Origin: Mycetohabitans endofungorum
Lineage (GTDB): Bacteria > Pseudomonadota > Gammaproteobacteria > Burkholderiales > Burkholderiaceae
DNA: 64,000 nucleotides
Direction: 5' to 3'
NCBI RefSeq assembly: GCF_037477895.1
Contig: NZ_CP132744.1
Span: 992,001 to 1,056,000 of the forward strand
The number at the start of each line of letters is the position of its first letter. Positions within the stretch are counted from its first letter, which is position 1. Below the pieces are notes generated by a model. The model ran no database searches. It had not been told where the DNA came from and worked only from the letters and a program-made list of their open reading frames with translations. Shown in pieces: positions 27,686-40,157 of the stretch. Made by a program: the position numbers and the translations under genes.

Positions 27686-28081
27686 TTACCAGACGGTCTT
27701 GACGTGCTTGTAGGCGCGAATCTTCTCATCTCGAGTCACCAATGGTACAGCCAGCTTTCGCGCGGTCGCTACGATCATGCGATCGGCCGGGTCCTGATGA
27801 AACTTGCCCGGTAGATCTACCGACTTTAGGCCAATTTCAACATCTACAGGCACAAAGCGAACGGCGTCGATCGCGGAGACGGTCGTGAGCCAGCTTGCGA
27901 CGTCCATCGACAGAACTAACTTTTCGCGCTCAACGAGCATTGCAATTTCCCAGGCGGAGATTGCAGACACCACAATCTGCCCATCATTCAACTCCCGCTC
28001 TATAGTCGTTTTGGCCTTTTTACTCAGGGCGTCGTCACCGTTTGCCCACCAGACCAGCGCGTGCGTATCGAGGACAATCAC
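27686..28081 (-). CDS. vapC: VapC-type PIN-domain toxin
   Basis: A 131-residue PIN-domain ribonuclease. The GTG at 28081 is chosen: it overlaps the antitoxin stop by 4 bp (GTGA), the classic coupled arrangement, and yields (M)IVLDTHALVWW. Acidic metal-binding residues are Asp5, Glu45 (SAWEIAML), Asp97/Asp100 (DPADRMIVATA) and Asp118 (TRDEKI), all in family positions. It would cleave RNA and arrest growth when the antitoxin is lost. It lies in a small degraded island between transposase fragments, consistent with acquisition. The set of acidic residues is complete, so it is likely active. Confidence 0.9.
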   Translation of the reverse strand: MIVLDTHALVWWANGDDALSKKAKTTIERELNDGQIVVSAISAWEIAMLVEREKLVLSMDVASWLTTVSAIDAVRFVPVDVEIGLKSVDLPGKFHQDPADRMIVATARKLAVPLVTRDEKIRAYKHVKTVW

Positions 28082-28311
28082 TGGGCGGCATCCCACTCAA
28101 CGTCAACCGGTTCGGTCGGGTCGTCGTAACGGATAATGGAGCCACGCAAAACGTCGAGGGGACTCCGCTCATGATTGCGGTACGGTCGAACCTCCAGCGT
28201 CGGTTTACCGTGATCGGTCACGACGACGCTCTCGCCAGACGCTTCGACCTGGCGAAAAAATTCAAGCGCCTTCGCCTTGAATTCAGACTTCGAAACTTGG
28301 TTGATTTCCAT
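28078..28311 (-). CDS. Phd/YefM-type antitoxin
   Basis: A 77-residue antitoxin starting MEINQVSKSEFKAKALEFF. The Phd/YefM DNA-binding fold is recognisable in the KALEFFRQVEASGESVVVTDHGKPTLEV core, and the C-terminal tail (DPTEPVDVEWDAAQ) would wrap the toxin. It precedes and overlaps vapC. A GTG 18 bp upstream is a weaker start. Autoregulation through the dyad upstream is expected for the family. Confidence 0.88.
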   Translation of the reverse strand: MEINQVSKSEFKAKALEFFRQVEASGESVVVTDHGKPTLEVRPYRNHERSPLDVLRGSIIRYDDPTEPVDVEWDAAQ

Positions 28312-28328
28312 TGGTGTCTCTATAGTCA

Positions 28329-28357
28329 CATGACCATAGGCATTATATCATGTCATG
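28329..28357 (-). promoter_or_regulatory. Toxin-antitoxin promoter and inverted-repeat operator
   Basis: A perfect TATAAT -10 (28342-28347, minus strand) lies 30 bp before the antitoxin ATG. It is flanked by CATGAC/GTCATG inverted arms at 28329-28334 and 28352-28357, a layout suited to repression by the antitoxin complex. No good -35 is seen, and upstream DNA passes at about 28390 into the IS3-like fragment, so the promoter sits on the junction. Confidence 0.6.
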
Positions 28358-28390
28358 GCGAAAATGACTGGTTGTACAAGTTATTTTGAC

Positions 28391-28624
28391 CGCGTCGAGC
28401 GCCTTGTTGACGAACTCCGGACCGTTATCGACCTGAATCAGGTTGAGGCGTCGTCCTCGTTGGCGCAACTGCTCGAGTACACGTGCCATACGGGCACCTG
28501 GCAGCGAGAAGCCGACGCCGATGTGCGGGCACTCCCGATTCCACGTGTCGATGAGGGTCAACATTCAAACGCGCCGGCCGTTCGCAAGTGCGTCCGCGAC
28601 GCAGTCTATTGTCCAACTCTCGTC
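28391..28624 (-). pseudogene. IS3-family transposase (OrfB) internal fragment
   Basis: The minus strand reads an integrase-core fragment: WTIDCVADALANGRRV, then a TGA, then MLTLIDTWNRECPHIGVGF, with VDNGPEFVNKALDA holding the second catalytic Asp. IS3-type OrfB is about 280 residues; only about 77 remain, with both ends missing, and the TGA (likely from CGA) interrupts them. No terminal inverted repeats are seen. It is a dead remnant next to the toxin-antitoxin promoter. From 28659 to 28886 nothing further is recognisable. Confidence 0.85.
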
Positions 28625-28658
28625 TACGCCATTGGGTGTCGCTCTACGCCATTGGGTG
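28623..28658. repeat. 16-bp direct repeat with 4-bp spacing
   Basis: TCTACGCCATTGGGTG occurs at 28623-28638 and again at 28643-28658. It lies at the broken edge of the IS3 fragment and may be a footprint of the rearrangement or slippage there. Confidence 0.75.
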
Positions 28659-28886
28659 CCGGCATCACAGTGGTACGGCGGCACGGCGTGGTCCGACCGA
28701 GGCTTTTCTCAATTCCACACGTTCGCACATCGCGCTATTTCAAGTAGCCTATCGCCATTGGCCCGGCCATTTGACCGCGGCCGGTCGCCGCCTTGTCGCG
28801 CGCCGCATTGGTCGGCTGCGCCACGGCGTTGCGCAACGCGGCGGCGCCTATAACGCCTATAACAAGAGAAACAGGAGAGACTGTCG

Positions 28887-31426
<2,540 letters not shown>

Positions 31427-31444
31427 CGCAGGCCGGGAGTCAAC

Positions 31445-32299
31445 ATGAAACTATGCGATTTCGAGGTCGGCCTGGACAAGCCGTTCTTCCTGATTGCTGG
31501 CCCCTGTGTGGTCGAGTCCGAGCAGATGGCGCTCGATACCGCCGGCCGGCTCAACGAGATCTGCGCTGCGCTGCGCATTCCGTTCATTTATAAGTCATCG
31601 TACGATAAGGCCAACCGCAGTTCGGATAAATCGTTCCGCGGAGTCGGCATGGACGAGGGCCTGCGTATCCTCGGCGAGGTGCGTCGCCAGATCGGCGTGC
31701 CGGTATTAACCGACGTGCACGCGGAGGATGAGATCGACGCGGTCGCATCGGTCGTTGATGTGCTACAGACGCCCGCATTCCTGTGCCGGCAGACCGATTT
31801 CATTCACGCGTGCGCCCGTTCGGGCAAGCCCGTCAATATCAAGAAAGGGCAATTTCTGGCGCCGCACGACATGAAGAACGTGATCGACAAGGCGCGTTCG
31901 GCAGCCAGGGAAGCCGGGCTGTCGGTGGACCGCTTCCTTGCTTGTGAGCGCGGCGCTTCGTTCGGCTACAACAATCTGGTCTCCGACATGCGTTCGCTTG
32001 CGATCATGCGCGAGACTGGCGCCCCGGTGGTGTTCGACGCGACCCATTCGGTGCAGTTGCCTGGTGGCCAAGGCACCCAGTCTGGCGGGCAGCGCGAGTT
32101 CGTGCCGGTGCTGGCGCGTGCCGCGGTTGCGGTCGGCGTGGCGGGGCTGTTCATGGAGACGCATCCGGATCCCGCGCAGGCAAAGTCCGACGGCCCGAAT
32201 GCGGTACCGTTGCAGCGGATGCATGCATTGCTGGAAACGCTGGTGACGCTCGATCGCGCGGTGAAATCCACGCCGCTGCTCGAGAACGATTTCAGCTGA
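31445..32299 (+). CDS. kdsA: 3-deoxy-8-phosphooctulonate synthase (KDO8P synthase)
   Basis: A 284-residue TIM-barrel enzyme joining PEP and arabinose-5-phosphate to make KDO-8-phosphate for lipopolysaccharide. Diagnostic segments are [47 protein letters not shown] and [14 protein letters not shown]. It follows pyrG by 18 bp and precedes eno, the common pyrG-kdsA-eno order. Confidence 0.98.
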   Translation: MKLCDFEVGLDKPFFLIAGPCVVESEQMALDTAGRLNEICAALRIPFIYKSSYDKANRSSDKSFRGVGMDEGLRILGEVRRQIGVPVLTDVHAEDEIDAVASVVDVLQTPAFLCRQTDFIHACARSGKPVNIKKGQFLAPHDMKNVIDKARSAAREAGLSVDRFLACERGASFGYNNLVSDMRSLAIMRETGAPVVFDATHSVQLPGGQGTQSGGQREFVPVLARAAVAVGVAGLFMETHPDPAQAKSDGPNAVPLQRMHALLETLVTLDRAVKSTPLLENDFS

Positions 32300-32479
32300 G
32301 CCACGCGCAGTGTGACAGGCCGGTGGTGTCGCGAATGAACCTTGTCACGGTTCGGCGCGTCTGATCGGCAAGTCTGCGGCAAGTCTGCACTGCCGGCGCA
32401 CGGCGCGTGGCATGCTGGCGGGCGGCATCGGGCGGCGACGCCGATCGGCGCAGACCGCTGCCCCGTTGACACAGCGTAG

Positions 32480-33796
<1,317 letters not shown>

Positions 33797-33859
33797 TGCA
33801 ACGTGCTGGACGCGTGGCGACGCGGCCGGTGACCCGATAGGGGTCTTGTGACACGTGTG

Positions 33860-33890
33860 GCCGCCGCTCCCGATTCCGGGGCGGCGGCTT
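33860..33890 (+). terminator. Hairpin terminator after eno
   Basis: A long GC-rich stem (GCCGCCGC-T-CCCG paired with CGGGGCGGCGGC, loop ATTC) is followed by TTT. It sits 64 bp after the eno stop and 35 bp before ftsB. The short T run may permit read-through. Confidence 0.65.
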
Positions 33891-33924
33891 TGTGCAACCC
33901 ACGCCTGCTCGGCGGCAGCTCGTT

Positions 33925-34383
33925 ATGCGGCTCGTTACCGTTGTCTTGATCGGATTAATCGTGCTGATCCAGTTTCCGTTGTGGTGGGGCCACGGCGGCT
34001 GGCTGCACGTGCACGAGCTGCAGCAGCAACTCGCGGCGCAACAGAAGAAAAACAATGACTTGAAGCTGCGCAATGAGCGGATCGCCGGCGAAGTGCAGGA
34101 CCTGCAAGCCGGGACTGCCGCGGTCGAGGAGCGGGCGCGCTACGAGATGGGGATGATCAAGGACAGCGAGGTGTTCGTGCAGTTTGTGTCGCCGAACGCC
34201 TCAACCGTGTCCGCGACGGCTACGCCGTCAATCCTGTCCACGCGCGCTCAGGTGTCGGCCCAACCGATGCGCGTGGTGCCGAACCCCGAGCCACGCATGA
34301 AGATGAAGGCCAGCCGGGTCGCGAAGGACACGGCTGTGCGACGTGCCGACAGCGCAGCGGGACGGCATAATCCTGGTTATTGA
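33925..34383 (+). CDS. ftsB: Cell division protein FtsB
   Basis: A 152-residue bitopic membrane protein. A short N-terminus and one transmembrane helix ([19 protein letters not shown]) precede a periplasmic coiled coil ([21 protein letters not shown]) and the conserved [20 protein letters not shown] element. It joins FtsL and FtsQ in the divisome. The ATG at 33925 is used because the preceding 11 codons overlap the terminator region. The C-terminal ~50 residues are a Ser/Thr/Arg-rich low-complexity tail not found in the ~103-residue E. coli protein. Position after eno is typical. Confidence 0.93.
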   Translation: MRLVTVVLIGLIVLIQFPLWWGHGGWLHVHELQQQLAAQQKKNNDLKLRNERIAGEVQDLQAGTAAVEERARYEMGMIKDSEVFVQFVSPNASTVSATATPSILSTRAQVSAQPMRVVPNPEPRMKMKASRVAKDTAVRRADSAAGRHNPGY

Positions 34384-34503
34384 TCCGGCGGTGATACTGG
34401 GATCCGGCGGTGACGTCGGTAGCCGGCGTTGCTCGGGATCCGGCGGTAACGCCGGACATCGCTAGTGCGTTGGCACCGGTCGCGGCAGGTCCAGTGCGCA
34501 GCA

Positions 34504-34869
34504 TCACCAGCCCGGATAGTACCCTGGATAGCCCCATCCGCTGCCGACACCCCAGCCGGGTCTCCAGCGTCCGCTGTCGTATCCACCATACATCGGCGTG
34601 ACCGCGTACGGATACCAGGACCACGCGCGCGCGTCGGCCTGCATGGCCGCGTCCTGCTCGCGCAACACCTGGCGACCGATTTCGTCATAGCGCCGTTTTT
34701 CTGCCGGGGTCAACGGCGTCGGTACGTGGTGGGGCGACTCCGGCAATTGGCTCAGCACGGTTTGCGGAGTGGGCGGGTAACTGACGGCGCAGCCGCCGAG
34801 CAGCAATGCCGACGCGGCGGCCAGAGCGCCAAACGCCGCCACGGTGGCGTGAGGGGAATACCTGTTCAT
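34504..34869 (-). CDS. Small putative lipoprotein
   Basis: 121 residues with a lipoprotein signal peptide (MNRYSPHATVAAFGALAAASA) and lipobox LLGGC, Cys27. The mature part has a charged helical middle (LTPAEKRRYDEIGRQVLREQDAAMQAD) and a Gly/Tyr/Trp/Pro-rich tail (GGYDSGRWRPGWG...). The start chosen gives the shortest sensible signal peptide. I do not recognise a named family. It is convergent with ftsB and upstream, on the same strand, lies hslO. Confidence 0.75.
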   Translation of the reverse strand: MNRYSPHATVAAFGALAAASALLLGGCAVSYPPTPQTVLSQLPESPHHVPTPLTPAEKRRYDEIGRQVLREQDAAMQADARAWSWYPYAVTPMYGGYDSGRWRPGWGVGSGWGYPGYYPGW

Positions 34870-34959
34870 GTCGATCTCCATCGGCAGCGTCATGCCGTGC
34901 TCGCCGTGCTCGCCGTGCGCGATGGCGCGCCGGCCGTGTTTCCTGCGCTGATCCGCCGT

Positions 34960-35913
34960 TCAATGTCGCTGCTGGCTTGGCGTGGCCGCGACGTTCAATG
35001 AGCGTTCATTGCCGTGGAAAAGTTGCGTGGCGTCGACCGCGTCGAATGCATAGCGCTGGTTGCAGAACTCGCAATGCACTTCTACATGGCCTTGCTCGAC
35101 CAGGATGCTGTCGATCTCGTCACGTCCGAGCATTTGCAGCATCCCGCCGACCTTTTCGCGCGAGCAGGTACAGTTGAAACGCGTCGGCGCGGGGTCGAAG
35201 CGGCTGACGTTCTCTTGCCAGAACAATCGCCGCATCAGCGTATCCGGGTCGGCTGCGAGCATCTCGTCGGTCTTCAGCGTCGAGCCGAGGTGGCAGACCC
35301 GGTCCCACGTGTCGGCGTCGGTCTGTACTGCGCGTGGCACGATCCCGCCGTCGCCGGGCAATTTCTGCAACAGCATCCCGACCGCGCGTCGTTCGTCGGC
35401 CGCTAGCCACAACCGCGTGTCGAGCTGCTCCGAGTGGCGCATATAGTGCTCGAGCACCTGCGCGACGCTGTCCAGCGGGCCATCGTGCGCGTTGGTCAGG
35501 GGGACGATGCCCTGGTACGGCTGCTGGCCGGGAAGCTTTTCGTGCGGATCCAGCGTGATGACACAGCGCCCACGACCGTTCGCGTTGACCAACTCGGTCA
35601 GCGACGCGGTGTCGCTCAATGTGTCACATTCGCTACCCAGCTTGGCCGTGGCCCGCATCGACAAGTCGGAGCGGCACTGCACAACCAGCATCTTGACCGG
35701 CCCGTCGCCCAGTATCTGCACGACCAGCGTGCCATCGAACTTGATGTTGGCCGACAGCAGCGCAGCGGCGGCCAACATTTCGCCAAGCAACGTGCGCACC
35801 GGTACCGGATAGTCACGACGCACGAGGACTTCCTGCCACGTCTTTTCCAGCGTGACGACTTCGCCACGCACCGGCGCGGCCTCGAACATGAACTTTTGCA
35901 ACTGGTCTGTCAC
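34960..35913 (-). CDS. hslO: Redox-regulated chaperone Hsp33
   Basis: A 317-residue cytosolic holdase switched on by oxidation. The zinc-binding cysteines of the redox switch are Cys248 and Cys250 (FNCTC) and Cys281 and Cys284 (HCEFC), all present. The N-terminal core contains LLGEMLAAAALLSANIKFDG, typical of the family. Start codon is GTG. It is preceded on the same strand by the carbonic-anhydrase-like gene 66 bp away. Confidence 0.96.
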   Translation of the reverse strand: MTDQLQKFMFEAAPVRGEVVTLEKTWQEVLVRRDYPVPVRTLLGEMLAAAALLSANIKFDGTLVVQILGDGPVKMLVVQCRSDLSMRATAKLGSECDTLSDTASLTELVNANGRGRCVITLDPHEKLPGQQPYQGIVPLTNAHDGPLDSVAQVLEHYMRHSEQLDTRLWLAADERRAVGMLLQKLPGDGGIVPRAVQTDADTWDRVCHLGSTLKTDEMLAADPDTLMRRLFWQENVSRFDPAPTRFNCTCSREKVGGMLQMLGRDEIDSILVEQGHVEVHCEFCNQRYAFDAVDATQLFHGNERSLNVAATPSQQRH

Positions 35914-35979
35914 GACTGACTTTCCTCGACTACGATAAATGGATAACGGCGCGGCGTCGGGCTTGCCTGATGGTCCGGA

Positions 35980-36504
35980 TCAGCCGATGCGCACCAGGTT
36001 TTCCTTGAACAGCTGGCGCCGCTCGATGTAACTGCGCGCGTTTTTGTGCAGAGCTTGGATCTCGTCATCGTCGAGCTGACGCACCACGCGCGCCGGTGCT
36101 CCGAGGATCAGCGAATTGTCCGCAAACGTTTTGCCCTCGGTGACCACCGCGCCAGCGCCCACCAGGCAGTGGCGGCCAATCACCGCGCCGTTCATCACCA
36201 CGGCCTGAATGCCGATCAACGTGTTGTCATGGACCGTGCATCCGTGCAACATCGCCTGGTGCCCAATCGATACGTTCGTGCCGATGGTCAGCGCAAAGCC
36301 CGGATCCGTATGCATTACCACGCCGTCCTGCACGTTGCTGCCGGCGCCGATCGTCAACGGTTCGTTGTCGCCACGCAGCACCGCCGAAAACCATACGCTG
36401 GTGTTTTCGGCGAGCACGACCTGGCCAATCACCGTTGCGCTGTCGGCGACGAATGCAGATTCATGGATCGTCGGCGCGTCCTCGCCGAGCTTGTAGATCG
36501 CCAC
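35980..36504 (-). CDS. Gamma-class carbonic anhydrase-like protein (YrdA/PaaY type)
   Basis: A 174-residue left-handed beta-helix of hexapeptide repeats (ATVIGQVVLAENTSVWFSAVLRGD, IGAGSNVQDGVVMH, IGTNVSIGHQAMLHGC). The metal-binding histidines of the gamma-CA family are suggested by the VVMHTD and GHQAMLHGC segments. The start is a GTG after AAGGAGG. Members range from zinc/iron carbonic anhydrases to ferripyochelin-binding-like proteins and PaaY thioesterases; which applies here is unknown. Confidence 0.9.
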   Translation of the reverse strand: MAIYKLGEDAPTIHESAFVADSATVIGQVVLAENTSVWFSAVLRGDNEPLTIGAGSNVQDGVVMHTDPGFALTIGTNVSIGHQAMLHGCTVHDNTLIGIQAVVMNGAVIGRHCLVGAGAVVTEGKTFADNSLILGAPARVVRQLDDDEIQALHKNARSYIERRQLFKENLVRIG

Positions 36505-36695
36505 ACTGCCTCCTTGTCGAAGTCCGGCCCCGCCGGCCAGACAATCCGTGACGCGCGAGCGCGCCGGTAAAATGCATGCTACGGGACATTGCCCAAAGCG
36601 ATATTGTACCGGCGCGTCAGCGGCGGCGTCCGGGCTGTGCGTGGCCCGTTACCGCGGTTGCCATCTGAGCGCCGCCAGCATGAGGAAACATCAAT

Positions 36696-37523
36696 ATGGT
36701 CGAGTCGCTCATTCAGCCATGCTTGCGCCAGCGTGCACTGGAGACGCTCCTGCTCACCGATCCGCGCCGCAAGGTCGATGCAGTGACTGCGCTCGGCGCG
36801 CATTGGCGCTCGGGCGGGGTTGTCATCGATGCGAATCGCACGCTCGGCGAGCCGCCGGGCGTACCGGGCCGCCCGGCGCGTCCGCAGCGCGTCGCGCCCG
36901 AGCGCCTAGAGCGGCGCAGCATGCATACGGAGCAAGGACGAGCGGCGCTGCTGCACGCGCTGGCGCATATCGAATTCAACGCGATCAATCTCGCACTTGA
37001 TGCGGTCTGGCGATTTCCGGCGTTGCCCGAGGCGTTCTATCGCGACTGGTTGACCGTGGCCGAAGAGGAAGCGTATCACTTTACGCTGTTGTCTGATCAT
37101 CTGGGCACGCTCGGGTATGTGTACGGGGACTTTCCGGCGCACGACGGACTGTGGGAGATGGCCGAGCGCACGCGTGCGGACGTGCTCGCGCGTATCGCGC
37201 TGGTGCCGCGCACGCTGGAGGCACGCGGACTCGATGCGTCGCCGCCGATTCGCCGCAAGCTCGAGCAGGCTGGCGACCTTGCCGCCGCGCGCATCCTCGA
37301 CATCATTCTGCGAGACGAGATTGGGCATGTGCGGATCGGCAACCATTGGTTCCGCTGGTTGTGCGAGCGCGCCGGCATCGCGCCGCTGTCCACCTACGCC
37401 CGGCTTGCGCGCGAGTATCGCGCGCCGCGGCTGAAGGGCCCATTCAATGTCGATGCACGTCGCGCGGCGGGCTTTGACGACGCGGAGCTTGCCGCGCTGA
37501 ACCATCCCGACGCGCTTTTGTGA
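36696..37523 (+). CDS. DUF455 family ferritin-like protein
   Basis: A 275-residue helical protein of the DUF455 family. Probable di-iron ligands lie in HIEFNAINLALDA, VAEEEAYHFTLLSDH and ILRDEIGHVRIGNHW (paired Glu/His). The family is related to ferritin-like oxygenases such as MiaE, but its substrate is not established. It is divergent from the carbonic-anhydrase-like gene (191-bp gap) and precedes an alpha/beta hydrolase. Confidence 0.88.
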   Translation: MVESLIQPCLRQRALETLLLTDPRRKVDAVTALGAHWRSGGVVIDANRTLGEPPGVPGRPARPQRVAPERLERRSMHTEQGRAALLHALAHIEFNAINLALDAVWRFPALPEAFYRDWLTVAEEEAYHFTLLSDHLGTLGYVYGDFPAHDGLWEMAERTRADVLARIALVPRTLEARGLDASPPIRRKLEQAGDLAAARILDIILRDEIGHVRIGNHWFRWLCERAGIAPLSTYARLAREYRAPRLKGPFNVDARRAAGFDDAELAALNHPDALL

Positions 37524-37644
37524 CATGAGCCGAGCCGACGCGTGACGGAGCGGGACAGCATGACGCCACGTGAGTCAGTATCATGATGCGCCGCAGTGTA
37601 GGCGTCGCTATAATCGAACGACCATTCTTTTTCGAGGCGGTCAG

Positions 37645-38529
37645 ATGAATGCTTCAACCTCCGAGTTCTTCACAGTGCGCGGCGTGAATCTGCATGTGCG
37701 TTGCTGGGGCCCGGATGATGCGCCGGTGTTGTTCATGCTGCACGGCTGGATGGACGTATCGGCATCGTTCCAGTTTGTCGTCGACGCGCTAAGCGGGAAC
37801 TGGCGCGTGATTGCACCCGACGCACGGGGATTCGGATTGTCGGACTGGCCCGTGCAGCAGCACGGCGGCGGACATTATGGGTTCCATGACTACCTGGCGG
37901 ATCTTGACGCGTTGCTGGATTGGTACGCTTCTGAAAGGCCGGTGAACCTGGTCGGCCATAGCATGGGGGCGAATCTGGCTTGCCTGTACGCCGGCGTGCG
38001 GCCGCACCGGGTGCGTCGCGTCGTGGACCTGGAGGGGTTCGGCCTGCCGGCGTCCAATCCCGCCCATGCTGGCGCGCGTATCGAGCACTGGCTCGATGAA
38101 TTGCGTCAGCCGCCCACACTGAAGACCTATGCGTCATTGGCTGAGGTGGCGGCACGGCTGACCAAGACTAACCCGCGCCTGGCGCCGTCGCGTGCCGCAT
38201 TCCTGGCGATACACTGGTCGCGCCAGCGCACGGATGGGCGCTTCGAGTTGCTGGCGGATCCCGCGCACAAGCTGCGGGGGCCGCTGCCGTACCGCCTCGA
38301 CGAGGTGATGGCGGTGTGGGCGCGCGTGAGCGCGAAGGTGTTGCATGTCGAGGCTGTCGATTCGCCGACATTGCACGCGTTGGCCGGCGATGTGCCGATC
38401 TCGGTGTTCAAGGCGCGGTTCCGGGCATTCACGCATTGGCAGCAGAAGACGATCGCGGACGCGGGGCATATGCTGCATCATGACCAGCCGGAGCGGGTGG
38501 CGGCGTTGATCGACGCGTTTTGCGCCTGA
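37645..38529 (+). CDS. Alpha/beta hydrolase
   Basis: A 294-residue hydrolase. The HGWMDVSASFQF oxyanion loop (HGW), nucleophile elbow VGHSMGA and C-terminal His in DAGHMLHHDQPE are intact. The ATG at 37645 follows a GAGG sequence 5-8 bp upstream. It resembles haloalkane dehalogenase/epoxide hydrolase-like and esterase members, but the cap region gives no clear assignment. It lies between the DUF455 gene and the PHP phosphoesterase. Confidence 0.9.
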   Translation: MNASTSEFFTVRGVNLHVRCWGPDDAPVLFMLHGWMDVSASFQFVVDALSGNWRVIAPDARGFGLSDWPVQQHGGGHYGFHDYLADLDALLDWYASERPVNLVGHSMGANLACLYAGVRPHRVRRVVDLEGFGLPASNPAHAGARIEHWLDELRQPPTLKTYASLAEVAARLTKTNPRLAPSRAAFLAIHWSRQRTDGRFELLADPAHKLRGPLPYRLDEVMAVWARVSAKVLHVEAVDSPTLHALAGDVPISVFKARFRAFTHWQQKTIADAGHMLHHDQPERVAALIDAFCA

Positions 38530-38617
38530 TCCGTCACGGCGCTGCACCATGGCGCGCGGTGGCACGGACCGCTGCGCCGCGCTTGCAGTAGAATGGTCGG
38601 ACCTGCCGTGAACAACC

Positions 38618-39448
38618 ATGAATGCTGATCTACATTGCCACTCGACCCTTTCTGACGGACGCCTGTCGCCCGCCGACGTTGCGCGCCGCGCGGCTGACGG
38701 CGGCGTGCAGTTGTGGGCGCTGACTGACCACGACGAGGTGCGCGGCATCGCGCAGGCGCGCGCGGCCGCCGCGGCGCTGCAAATGCGCTATGTGACGGGT
38801 GTCGAGATTTCGGTGACGTGGGCGTCGCGTACTATCCACGTGGTGGGGCTGGGCATCGATGAAGGCAACCGCGCGCTGGTCGATGGGCTGGCGGTGACGC
38901 GCAGTGGCCGGCAGGCAAGGGCGGTCGAGATCGGCCGGCGGCTCGCTGAGGTCGGCATCGATCACGCGTACGAAGGCGCGCTGCGCTATGTATCGAATCC
39001 GGACTTGATCTCGCGCACACACTTTGCGCGCTTTCTCGTCGACGCGGGCTATGCGGTGTCCACCGCCGACGTATTCACCCGTTACCTTGCTGAGAGCAAG
39101 CCGGGGTATGTGCCACATCGCTGGGCCACGCTCGAGGATGCAATGGGATGGATTCTCGGGGCGGGCGGCGTGGCAGTGCTCGCGCATCCGGGGCGCTACC
39201 AGTACACGCCGTTAGAATTTGACACATTGCTCTCGACGTTCAAGCAACTCGGTGGCGAGGCGATCGAGGTGGTGACCGGCAGCCATACGCCGGACCAGTA
39301 CCGCGAATATGCGCAAGTGGCACGGCGCTTCGGCTTGCAGGCCTCGCGCGGTTCCGATTTCCATGCGCCTAGCGACGGCGCAACCGAGCTCGGCACTCTG
39401 CCGCCCTTGCCGTCGGACCTGACGCCGGTGTGGACCCGCTGGCTCTAA
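38618..39448 (+). CDS. rnm: PHP-domain phosphoesterase (RNase AM / YciV type)
   Basis: A 276-residue PHP enzyme with metal-binding motifs DLHCHST at the N-terminus, DHDE, THFARFLV, VLAHPGRY and GSDFHAP. E. coli YciV (RNase AM) trims 5' ends of rRNA and hydrolyses 3',5'-nucleotide bisphosphates. The next gene is yciO, the same neighbour as in E. coli, which supports the assignment. 7 bp separate the two. Confidence 0.92.
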   Translation: MNADLHCHSTLSDGRLSPADVARRAADGGVQLWALTDHDEVRGIAQARAAAAALQMRYVTGVEISVTWASRTIHVVGLGIDEGNRALVDGLAVTRSGRQARAVEIGRRLAEVGIDHAYEGALRYVSNPDLISRTHFARFLVDAGYAVSTADVFTRYLAESKPGYVPHRWATLEDAMGWILGAGGVAVLAHPGRYQYTPLEFDTLLSTFKQLGGEAIEVVTGSHTPDQYREYAQVARRFGLQASRGSDFHAPSDGATELGTLPPLPSDLTPVWTRWL

Positions 39449-39455
39449 CCGATCA

Positions 39456-40085
39456 ATGTCCCAATACTTCCGCATCCACCCGGACAACCCGCAACCAAGG
39501 CTGATCAAACAGGCCGCGCAGATCATCGACGGCGGCGGCGTTGTCGCGCTGCCGACCGATTCGAGCTATGCGCTTGCCTGCCATCTCGACGACAAGGCTG
39601 CCGTCGAGCAGTTGCGACGCATCCGCGGTCTTGACGAGCGCCGGCATTTGTCGCTGATGGTACGCGACCTGTCCGAATTGGCGACGTTCGCGATGGTAGA
39701 CAACCGGCAGTATCGTCTGATCAAGTCCGTCACGCCGGGCCCCTATGTGTTCATCTTGCAGGCGACCAAAGAAGTGCCGCGGCGCCTGTCACATCCGTCG
39801 CGTAAGACCATCGGGCTGCGCATGCCGGATCACGCGATCACACTGGCGCTGCTCGAGGCGCTTGGGCAGCCGGTGATCGCGTCAACGTTGACCTTGCCCG
39901 GCGACGATGAGCCGCAGAACGAACCCGAAGCGATCCGCGCGCGGCTGGAAAAACAACTCGATCTCGTGATCGACGGGGGGGCGTGCGCGGCCGAGCCGTC
40001 GACCGTAATCGACTTGAGCGGGGATGAGCCAATGCTCGTGCGGGTTGGCTGCGGCCCGTTGGAGCCTTTCGGGCTTGTCCGGTGA
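39456..40085 (+). CDS. yciO: YciO/YrdC/Sua5-domain protein
   Basis: A 209-residue protein of the YrdC fold that binds RNA and nucleotides. It shows the KxR-type motif region (LPTDSSYALACH, LSLMVRDLSEL), GPYVFILQATKEVPRR and the SxN-like IASTLTLPGDDE. It belongs with YciO rather than TsaC: the length, the RRIRGLDERRHLSL element and the neighbour rnm match. YciO is a weaker threonylcarbamoyl-AMP synthase or Ap4A-like processor; its physiological role is uncertain. It overlaps no gene and follows rnm by 7 bp. Confidence 0.9.
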   Translation: MSQYFRIHPDNPQPRLIKQAAQIIDGGGVVALPTDSSYALACHLDDKAAVEQLRRIRGLDERRHLSLMVRDLSELATFAMVDNRQYRLIKSVTPGPYVFILQATKEVPRRLSHPSRKTIGLRMPDHAITLALLEALGQPVIASTLTLPGDDEPQNEPEAIRARLEKQLDLVIDGGACAAEPSTVIDLSGDEPMLVRVGCGPLEPFGLVR

Positions 40086-40157
40086 GCCCTGGCCGGTACG
40101 GCGTGCGGCACCTCGCGTGCGCGCAGCTGGCTATCGGCGCCTTGTTACAATAGCGCG

